Under the pieces are notes generated by a model, which was not told the origin of the DNA, searched no databases, and saw only the letters and a program-made list of their open reading frames with translations. 64,000 nt of DNA. Origin: Chloroflexota bacterium. GTDB lineage: Bacteria; Chloroflexota; Anaerolineae; Promineifilales; Promineifilaceae. The stretch lies in contig JACTMP010000073.1 in the NCBI GenBank assembly GCA_014584575.1, positions 124,001-188,000 on the forward strand, given 5' to 3'. A program made the position numbers and the translations under genes. This document shows positions 50,299-56,438 of the stretch, one piece after another (positions within the stretch are counted from its first letter, which is position 1; each line of letters begins with the position of its first letter).

Positions 50299-51600
50299 TT
50301 ACGGCGTCAGCCGCTTCTGGTCGCGGGGGAAGAGCGTGGCCAGACGCACATTGGGTAACGCCAACAGTTGCATCAGCAGCCGCTCCAGGCCAATGGCAAA
50401 ACCACCGTGTGGCGGCATCCCGTAACGGAACGCCTCCAAATAGCTTTCAAACGGTTCCACCGGCAAATTGGCCTTGGCCAGCGCCGCCAGATACTCATCA
50501 TAGCGATGCAGCCGTTGCCCACCGGTAATCAGTTCCGTGCCCCGAAACAGCAGGTCAAAGGAGTTTGAGTAGGTGGGGTTGGTGGGATCGGGGTGGGTGT
50601 AAAACGACCGTTTGCCCATGGGATAGCCCGTCACAAACAAAAAGTCGCTGCCATGTTCCTGCTGCGCCCATTCACCCAACCAGCGTTCATCCTGCGGCGA
50701 CAGGTCCGGCTCGCCGCGCACATCTACGCCGTGCCGCTTGAGAATGAGTTCTTGGGCGGCGGCAAAATGGATGTGCGGAATTTCCGGCAGTACGGTAGGC
50801 AATTGCACCCCCAACAGCGCCAGTTCCGCCGCGTAATGTGCGGCCAACTCCTGCATAATCCCGGCGATCACCTCCCGCGCCAATGCCATGACGGTGAAAT
50901 GGTTTTCGATGAAACCAAACTCCACGTCCAGGCTGACGTATTCGTTGGCATGGCGGGTGGTGTCGTGTGGCTCGGCGCGGAATACCGGCCCTACTTCAAA
51001 GACACGGCCGAACACGCCCACCATGATCTGTTTGTAAAATTGCGGACTTTGCGCCAGGTAGGCCGGGCGGCCAAAGTATTTCAATTCAAACACATTGGCC
51101 CCGCTTTCGGTGGCCGAGGCCACCAGCTTGGGCGTCTGCACTTCCGTAAAATGATGGGCGGTCAACGTTTTACGGAAGCCGGCCATGGCCCCGGCGGACA
51201 GGCGGAAAATGGCCTGCCGCGCCGGGTGGCGGTTGGCGACCATCGCGTGATCTAGCAGAGCAGGCAAACCGGCCTTGATTTCCCGCTTGTTGAGGGGGAT
51301 AGGTGGGGGGTCGGTCACGGCCGTGATCACTTCTACTTGGGGCTGGTGCAATTCCACCCCACCGGGCGCTTGCGGCGTCGCCACCATGAACCCTTCCAGA
51401 GCAATGACCGATTCCAGGGCCAGGCCGGCCAACGGTTCCAGATCAGCTTCGCTTTCCGTCACGGCCTGGAGCGTACCCCAACCGTCTCGCAGCACCATAA
51501 ACGTCACGCCGCCCAACTGGCGCAGGTTATACAACCAGCCCAGCAAGCGCACCGGCTGCCCCACATGGGCCGCCGCTTCTACAGTTCGAATTGTTTGCAT
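50299..51600 (-). CDS. aspS: Aspartyl-tRNA synthetase, archaeal/non-discriminating type
   Basis: A 433-residue class IIb synthetase that charges tRNA(Asp), and in this shorter archaeal-like form usually tRNA(Asn) too. It has the N-terminal OB fold (VRLLGWLYNLRQLGGVTFMV), motif 2 (FRAEPHDTTRHANEYVSLDV), and motif 3 (GFAIGLERLLMQLL) with the typical end FPRDQKRLTP. The bacterial GAD insert is absent. ATG 51600 has AGGAG seven bases upstream. A T-box leader precedes it. Misacylated Asp-tRNA(Asn) would need GatCAB, not seen here. Confidence 0.92.
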   Translation of the reverse strand: MQTIRTVEAAAHVGQPVRLLGWLYNLRQLGGVTFMVLRDGWGTLQAVTESEADLEPLAGLALESVIALEGFMVATPQAPGGVELHQPQVEVITAVTDPPPIPLNKREIKAGLPALLDHAMVANRHPARQAIFRLSAGAMAGFRKTLTAHHFTEVQTPKLVASATESGANVFELKYFGRPAYLAQSPQFYKQIMVGVFGRVFEVGPVFRAEPHDTTRHANEYVSLDVEFGFIENHFTVMALAREVIAGIMQELAAHYAAELALLGVQLPTVLPEIPHIHFAAAQELILKRHGVDVRGEPDLSPQDERWLGEWAQQEHGSDFLFVTGYPMGKRSFYTHPDPTNPTYSNSFDLLFRGTELITGGQRLHRYDEYLAALAKANLPVEPFESYLEAFRYGMPPHGGFAIGLERLLMQLLALPNVRLATLFPRDQKRLTP

Positions 51601-51621
51601 GATCAATCTCCTTTGCCAAAT

Positions 51622-51658
51622 AAAAAAGCCCCGTCCTCTTTTGGAGGACGAGGCTTTT
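51622..51658 (-). terminator. T-box terminator of aspS
   Basis: On the minus strand AAGCCTCGTCCTC pairs with GAGGACGGGGCTT, followed by TTTTTT, just before the aspS ribosome site. It is the off-state structure that competes with the T-box antiterminator. Confidence 0.88.
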
Positions 51659-51880
51659 GCCTCGTGGTGCCACCGCCATTTGCCTGCCCAGGCAGACCTC
51701 TTGTAGCTCTATAAGCCTGACGGAGTAACGGCCGTCAACCGGTTCAGCTACTGGGTAATCGGTTTTTCCACTGCTCACCGCTCACTTTTCACTGTTCAGC
51801 TCCGGGGTGTCACTGCCGGGGTTTGGCGGTGGCTCTTGCAGCGGGCGTTTCTTTTGCCCAAGCCATTCTCTGAACGCCGG
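51622..51880 (-). promoter_or_regulatory. T-box riboswitch controlling aspS
   Basis: The leader shows the ordered T-box parts on the minus strand. A stem I is closed by GTTCAG (near 51875) and CTGAAC (near 51795), with an AGAGA motif at 51871-51867. The specifier loop is AGTGACACC with GAC, an Asp codon, at 51811-51809. The conserved T-box bulge sequence GGTGGCACCACG is at 51674-51663, and the competing terminator follows. Uncharged tRNA(Asp) should stabilise the antiterminator. It occupies most of the gene-free stretch 51601-52209. Part of the leader (51765-51798) has a repeat-like CTCACCGCTCACTTTTCACT segment. Confidence 0.85.
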
Positions 51881-52079
51881 ATGATTCCGGCAGCATGTCC
51901 CCTTCATCGCCTGTTTATACTTAATTGTCAAAACGACATGATTTTGTCGTATGGCGACAATGCTACCAGAAGCGCCAATGTTAGTCAACCCTTAACGTAG
52001 TGTCAGGCAAGGGGCGAAACCACACTGGTTGACCAGAAGCATATAGCCCCTTGGCTGGCACTGCCCACCAGACCATTTG

Positions 52080-52108
52080 TTGACAAAGGCGTATGCCCTG
52101 GCTAGAAT
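52080..52108 (+). promoter_or_regulatory. Promoter of sod
   Basis: TTGACA (52080-52085), 17-base spacer, TAGAAT (52103-52108). The extended boxes TTGACAAAGG and GGCTAGAAT are the same as in the ferredoxin promoter at 52988. Confidence 0.85.
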
Positions 52109-52209
52109 CAAAATCGTAGTCCTTACCTTCACCAGACTGCATAATACATCTGGTTCACAATTTTACCCGCTTCAAATAGTCCATATTTCAAACAAAAGGA
52201 GTGAAAATT

Positions 52210-52821
52210 ATGGCTTTTCAATTACCCCCTCTTCCCTATGCTTTTGATGCCTTGGAACCGCACATTGATGCCCGCACGATGGAAATTCACCACGGCAAAC
52301 ACCACGCTGCCTATACCACCAATTTGAACAAGGCACTGGAAGGGCACGCCGACCTGGCCGCTAAAAGCATTGAAGATTTGTTAGGCAATTTGAATGCTGT
52401 GCCGGAAGGGATTCGCACGGCCGTGCGCAACAACGGCGGCGGTTTTGCCAATCATAACCTCTTCTGGACGATCATGAGTCCCAATGGCGGCGGCGCGCCC
52501 TCCGGCGCACTGGCCAGCGCCATTGACGCCGCCTTTGGCAGCTTCGATGCCTTCAAAGAAAAGTTCAACAACGCCGCCGCCACCCGCTTTGGCTCCGGCT
52601 GGGCCTGGCTCTATGTGGACGGCAGCGGCAATCTGGTCGTTGGCTCCACGCCCAACCAGGACACCCCGATCATGGAAGGCGGCAAGCCAGTTATTGGGCT
52701 GGACGTTTGGGAACACGCCTATTACCTCCATTATCAGAACCGCCGCCCGGATTATGTGAGTGCCTGGTGGAACGTTGTGGATTGGGAAGCCGCCGCCGCC
52801 AATTACGCCGCCGCCAAATGA
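52210..52821 (+). CDS. sodA: Fe/Mn superoxide dismutase, probably Mn type
   Basis: Converts superoxide to oxygen and peroxide in the cytosol. The 203-residue protein has all four metal ligands: HHGKHH region, GGGFANHNLFW, and DVWEHAYYLHYQNRRPDYV. GSTPNQDTPI carries the Gln expected of Mn enzymes. ATG 52210 with AGGAG eight bases upstream is preferred to the GTG at 52201. Monocistronic, with a strong promoter and terminator; shows that the organism meets oxygen. Confidence 0.96.
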   Translation: MAFQLPPLPYAFDALEPHIDARTMEIHHGKHHAAYTTNLNKALEGHADLAAKSIEDLLGNLNAVPEGIRTAVRNNGGGFANHNLFWTIMSPNGGGAPSGALASAIDAAFGSFDAFKEKFNNAAATRFGSGWAWLYVDGSGNLVVGSTPNQDTPIMEGGKPVIGLDVWEHAYYLHYQNRRPDYVSAWWNVVDWEAAAANYAAAK

Positions 52822-52830
52822 CAGAGCCGT

Positions 52831-52893
52831 AATTGAGTAATCAGGTAATCAGGTAATTACGCAATTACCCAATCACTCAATTACCCAGTTACC
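52831..52893. repeat. Hairpin of GGTAATCA arrays
   Basis: GTAATTGAGTAATCAGGTAATC units are answered by inverted AATTACCCAATCACTCAATTAC units directly after the sod stop and before its terminator. Confidence 0.9.
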
Positions 52894-52928
52894 AAAAGCT
52901 CCGACCTGCTTATGGCCGGAGCTTTTTT
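52894..52928 (+). terminator. Terminator of sod
   Basis: AAAAGCTCCG and CGGAGCTTTTTT with a loop of about eleven bases. Confidence 0.9.
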
Positions 52929-52987
52929 GTGGGAAATACGGCCGTTTCTCACCTGAAAATGATGACTTTTGACGCCTTCGTTAAAAA

Positions 52988-53016
52988 TTGACAAAGGTTA
53001 ACCTTAGGGCTAGAAT
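52988..53016 (+). promoter_or_regulatory. Promoter of the ferredoxin gene
   Basis: TTGACA (52988-52993), 17-base spacer, TAGAAT (53011-53016), sharing TTGACAAAGG and GGCTAGAAT with the sod promoter. It leaves a leader of about 135 bases. Confidence 0.85.
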
Positions 53017-53067
53017 GAGGACGGTGATCATTTGTGATATTTCGTGCAAACACCACCTGGTCACCGG

Positions 53068-53117
53068 CCAATCAGACGCCAATTGGCAGCCAATTGGAAA
53101 CCAATTAGCAACCAATT
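53068..53117 (+). repeat. Five CCAATT iterons at exact 11-bp spacing
   Basis: CCAAT(T) begins at 53068, 53079, 53090, 53101 and 53112, always 11 bp apart, in the leader between the ferredoxin promoter and its ribosome site. Together with the sod terminator and the promoter it accounts for most of the gene-free stretch 52822-53159. Confidence 0.9.
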
Positions 53118-53159
53118 ACCAAAATTAGCCTCAAGGTTTCAGAAGGAGAGTAAATACAA

Positions 53160-53567
53160 ATGACTCACATTGTTACCCGTTTATGCTTGCGAGATACTGC
53201 CTGTGTGGAAGTGTGTCCCGTTGAATGTATGGTGCTGGGCAAACCGGAAGAAGAATGGCCCTGGCTGTATATTGATCCTGACACTTGTATTGACTGCGGC
53301 GCTTGTGTGCCCGAATGTCCTTACGAAGCAATTTTCCCCGAAGAAGAAGTGCCGTTTGATTACACCGCCCCCGCTGGCGTCTGGATTGCCAATACCAAGG
53401 AACTGCTGCCTGACGGCAAACCGTTTGAAGGCGAGGTGGACGGCCATCAGGTGAAACTGCTGAACGCCAAACAACTGGCCGGCGGCGAAATTCTGGACCT
53501 GACTGAGGATATTCCCCCGAACTATGACTTCTTCTCCGAAGGGCCTGGCTACAGCGCTCTTGACTAA
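53160..53567 (+). CDS. Seven-iron-type [3Fe-4S][4Fe-4S] ferredoxin
   Basis: A 135-residue electron carrier. Cysteines at 9, 15, 19, 23 and at 43, 46, 49, 53 match the order in Azotobacter FdI: 9, 15 and 53 would hold a 3Fe cluster, 19, 43, 46 and 49 a 4Fe cluster, and 23 the spare Cys, although the first gap is five rather than seven residues. A C-terminal extension of some 70 acidic residues (LPPNYDFF-like end) is unusual in length. AGAAGGAGAG precedes the ATG. Confidence 0.88.
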   Translation: MTHIVTRLCLRDTACVEVCPVECMVLGKPEEEWPWLYIDPDTCIDCGACVPECPYEAIFPEEEVPFDYTAPAGVWIANTKELLPDGKPFEGEVDGHQVKLLNAKQLAGGEILDLTEDIPPNYDFFSEGPGYSALD

Positions 53568-53602
53568 GTAGATTTTCCCCCTCCCCGCCAGGGGAATGAG
53601 TT

Positions 53603-53656
53603 AAAAAGCCGAATTAGCGCTGGCACAATGGTGCATGGGTGCTAATTCGGCTTTTT
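53603..53656 (+). terminator. Terminator between ferredoxin and aspartase/fumarase genes
   Basis: AAAAAGCCGAATTAGC and GCTAATTCGGCTTTTT form a perfect 16-bp stem with a large loop. Confidence 0.88.
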
Positions 53657-53672
53657 AGTTTTGGAGGTTCCC

Positions 53673-55106
53673 ATGACCGACTATCGCATTGAAAAAGATT
53701 CTTTAGGTGAATTAGAAGTACCGGCGCAAGCCTATTGGGGTGTGCAAACCCAACGCGCCATCCAAAACTTCCCCATTACCGGGTTAAAGCCGTATCCGGC
53801 TTTTGTCTGGTCTATGGCTATGATCAAACGCGCGGCGGCCGAGGTGAATGCCGACCTGGGTTTGTTTGCCGACAGGGAAGTGGAAGGCAAAACGGTTTCC
53901 GGCGACGCCATGGCCCAGGCGATTATGATGGCGGCGGATGAGGTGATTGACGGCCGTCTGGCAGACCAATTCGTGGTAGACCCCATTCAGGCCGGGGCCG
54001 GCACCAGCCACAACATGAACATCAACGAAGTCATCGCCAACCGCGCCAACGAAATCCTGGGTTACGTACTCAGCGTCAAAGCCAAACCCATCAGCCCCAA
54101 TGACCATGTCAACATGGCCCAATCTACCAACGACACCATCCCCACCGCCATTCGGCTGGGCTGCCTGTGGCGGCTGGATGATCTGGTAGAAACACTGGAC
54201 AAACTCACCGCCGCTTTCCGGCAAAAATCGGCCGAATTTGATGATATTGTCAAGAGTGGCCGTACCCATTTGCAGGATGCCGTGCCGGTGCGCTTGGGGC
54301 AGGAATTTGGCGCATACGCCCGCGCTATCGAGCGCGACCGGGAAAAGATTGTGCTGGCGGCCGAAGGATTGCGGCGGCTCGGCATCGGCGGCACGGCTAC
54401 CGGCACCGGCCTCAACGCCCACCCCGAATATCATCATCGCATGATCCTGGTCCTGGGCCGCCTGACCGGACTGACGTTGTATGAGTCGGATGATCTGTTC
54501 GAGTCCATGCAAAGTATGGCCGACCCGGTGCATTTCAGCGGCGCGCTGCGCACACTGGCGCAAGATCTGACGCGCATTGCCAATGATTTCCGGCTGCTTT
54601 CTTCCGGCCCCAGCACAGGGCTGGACGAAATTCGCCTGCCGGCGGTGCAACCTGGCTCTTCCATCATGCCGGGCAAGGTAAACCCGGTGCTGGCGGAAAT
54701 GCTCAATATGGCCATGTTCCAGGTGATGGGCAATGACCTGACGGTGATGCTGGCCGGGCAGGCCGGCCAGCTAGAACTGAATGTGATGATGCCCATCATC
54801 GCCTATAACCTGTTCCAGAGCATGGACGTGATCATCAACGCGGTGAATGCGTTCACGGATAAATGCGTGGTGGGGTTAAAAGCGAACCCGGAAAAGGCCA
54901 CCGGCTGGTTAGCCAAAAATGCAATCCTGGTGACGGCGCTGAATCCGGTGATCGGCTACCTGAAAGGGGCCGAAGTGGCCAAAGAAGCGATGGCCTCGAA
55001 CCGCACCGTGCGCGAAGTGGTGGTGGAAAAGGGGTATCTCTCCGGCGAAGAGGTTGACCGCCTGCTGAATGTTCATAACCTGACGGAAGGTGGGATTCAA
55101 AAGTAA
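53673..55106 (+). CDS. Aspartate ammonia-lyase / class II fumarase family enzyme
   Basis: A 477-residue member of the superfamily that adds or removes water or ammonia across fumarate. The signature GSSIMPGKVNPVLAEM is intact, with AGAGTSHNMNINEVIANRA, PNDHVNMAQSTNDTIPTA and KSGRTHLQDAVPVRLGQEFG. Several of these look more like AspA (aspartate to fumarate plus ammonia) than fumarase, while the start YWGVQTQRAIQNF is fumarase-like. I cannot separate the two by eye. GGAGG precedes the ATG at 53673. Confidence 0.88.
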   Translation: MTDYRIEKDSLGELEVPAQAYWGVQTQRAIQNFPITGLKPYPAFVWSMAMIKRAAAEVNADLGLFADREVEGKTVSGDAMAQAIMMAADEVIDGRLADQFVVDPIQAGAGTSHNMNINEVIANRANEILGYVLSVKAKPISPNDHVNMAQSTNDTIPTAIRLGCLWRLDDLVETLDKLTAAFRQKSAEFDDIVKSGRTHLQDAVPVRLGQEFGAYARAIERDREKIVLAAEGLRRLGIGGTATGTGLNAHPEYHHRMILVLGRLTGLTLYESDDLFESMQSMADPVHFSGALRTLAQDLTRIANDFRLLSSGPSTGLDEIRLPAVQPGSSIMPGKVNPVLAEMLNMAMFQVMGNDLTVMLAGQAGQLELNVMMPIIAYNLFQSMDVIINAVNAFTDKCVVGLKANPEKATGWLAKNAILVTALNPVIGYLKGAEVAKEAMASNRTVREVVVEKGYLSGEEVDRLLNVHNLTEGGIQK

Positions 55107-55112
55107 TTGTCG

Positions 55113-55182
55113 AAAGTGGCAAGTTGCAGGTGGCAAGGGACATGCAACCTGCAACTTGCCACTTGCCACCTGCTACCTGCCC
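55113..55182. repeat. Hairpin of GGCAAGTTGCAGGT arrays
   Basis: AAGTGGCAAGTTGCAGGTGG units are answered by inverted CAACCTGCAACTTGCCAC units. It fills the gap between the aspartase/fumarase stop and the JAMM gene start. Confidence 0.9.
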
Positions 55183-55183
55183 C

Positions 55184-55582
55184 ATGCTGTTCCTTTCACG
55201 GCCGTTAGCCGCCCAACTGCTGGCTCACGTAAAAAGCGTCTACCCGGAAGAGGGGTGCGGTCTGGTAGCCGGGCGTGGGGGGCTGGCAACGGCCGTTTAC
55301 CCCATTGAAAACATCCTACATAGCCCTACCGCTTACGAGATGGCTCCGCTGCCCCAGGTGGAAACGATGCTGGCAATTGAAGCCGATGGACACGAACTGC
55401 TGGCAACCTTTCATTCTCACCCGCACAGCCCGGCTTATCCCTCGCCAACAGATGTGGCCCAGGCATATTACCCGGATTCAATCTATCTGATCGTCTCGCT
55501 GCAAGATCAGGCACAGCCGGTAATACGCGGTTTTTACATTGTTGATGGGTTGGTGACGGAAACGGCCGTGAGCATTGAGTAA
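55184..55582 (+). CDS. JAMM/MPN-domain metalloprotein (Mov34/RadC-like)
   Basis: A 132-residue protein with the complete JAMM zinc motif: EEGCGLVAG (Glu) and HSHPHSPAYPSPTD (His-x-His ... Asp). Bacterial members remove ubiquitin-like or sulfur-carrier proteins from their conjugates, often trimming to a C-terminal Gly-Gly. One possible client in this genome is the MoaD part of the MoaD-MoaE fusion (inference). Start at ATG 55184 follows the repeat. Confidence 0.9.
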   Translation: MLFLSRPLAAQLLAHVKSVYPEEGCGLVAGRGGLATAVYPIENILHSPTAYEMAPLPQVETMLAIEADGHELLATFHSHPHSPAYPSPTDVAQAYYPDSIYLIVSLQDQAQPVIRGFYIVDGLVTETAVSIE

Positions 55583-55617
55583 CCATGTTTGGTTTGCTGT
55601 GTTCTATAGGTTATCCT

Positions 55618-55670
55618 GGTGGCAGGTGGCAAGTTGTCAGTGGTAAACAACCTGCCACCTGCAACTTGCA
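55618..55670. repeat. Hairpin of GGCAAGTTG arrays
   Basis: TGGTGGCAGGTGGCAAGTTG is answered by CAACCTGCCACCTGCAACTTGC. Same unit family as 39755 and 55113. Confidence 0.85.
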
Positions 55671-55697
55671 TCTCTTTTTGGGTAGAGGACTTATTTT

Positions 55698-56378
55698 ATG
55701 GAAAAGATGGTATTTTTTGTTTTAGCCGCGTTCATTGGTTACATCTGTGGGGCCATTCCCTTCGGTTTTATTTATGTCTACTGGCGCAAGGGCATTGACT
55801 TGCGTGACGTGGGCAGCGGCCGTACCGGGGGCACCAACTCTCTGCGCGCCGCCGGGCTAAAGGTGGGTATTGTCACCGCCATCAGCGATGCGTTGAAAGG
55901 ATTCGCCGCCGTCTGGTTGGCCCGCTTCTTCTTAGAGGCCGGCGTGGGCGAGGCGCTTATGCCCTGGATCACCGTTACAGCCGGCGCGTTTGCCGTCATT
56001 GGGCACAACTGGTCGGTCTTTTTGAAGTGGCGCGGCGGCGCGGGCACGGGGCCAAACGTCGGCTGGGCCATGGCCGTCTGGCCGCCCATGTTCCCGTTGG
56101 CGGCGTTGGTCATGATCTTGATGATGGTAGGGGTAGGTATGGCTTCTGTGGCCTCACTGACGATGGGTGCGGTCATTCCGGCAGCATTTATTGTTCTCTA
56201 CCTGATGGAAGTGCCCGGCTACTCAGAGACGCTGGCCTACATTATCGGTGGGTTCGTGACGCTGGGGATTGTGGCCTGGGCGCTGCGCCCCAACATCAAG
56301 CGGCTGTTGGAAGGTAACGAGCGCGTCGTTGGCCCCCGCGCCAAACGGCTGGAAAAGAAGGCAAAAGAATTGGGATAA
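55698..56378 (+). CDS. plsY: PlsY-type acyl-phosphate:glycerol-3-phosphate acyltransferase
   Basis: PlsY moves the acyl group from acyl phosphate to glycerol 3-phosphate, the first step of phospholipid synthesis, at the inner membrane. The 226-residue polytopic protein carries the three family motifs in near-standard form: GSGRTGGTNSLRAAG, GHNWSVFLKWRGGAGTGPNVG, and a later hydrophobic Ala/Gly segment. The third position of the second motif (GGAGTG for GGKGVA) is changed, so it may be a divergent paralogue. Confidence 0.88.
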   Translation: MEKMVFFVLAAFIGYICGAIPFGFIYVYWRKGIDLRDVGSGRTGGTNSLRAAGLKVGIVTAISDALKGFAAVWLARFFLEAGVGEALMPWITVTAGAFAVIGHNWSVFLKWRGGAGTGPNVGWAMAVWPPMFPLAALVMILMMVGVGMASVASLTMGAVIPAAFIVLYLMEVPGYSETLAYIIGGFVTLGIVAWALRPNIKRLLEGNERVVGPRAKRLEKKAKELG

Positions 56379-56381
56379 AAA

Positions 56382-56436
56382 AGTGTCAGGTGTCAGAACT
56401 TGACACTTGACACTTGACACTTGACACCTGACACCC
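56382..56436. repeat. Hairpin of GACACTT arrays
   Basis: GTGTCAGGTGTCAGAACT is followed by four 7-bp GACACTT-type units ending GACACCTGACACC. It lies between the convergent plsY and double-SBP genes. Confidence 0.9.
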
Positions 56437-56438
56437 TC

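Noticed and set aside
51527..51778. An 83-codon frame upstream of aspS
   Set aside because: It runs through the T-box antiterminator and terminator; the RNA structure explains the conservation better than a protein.
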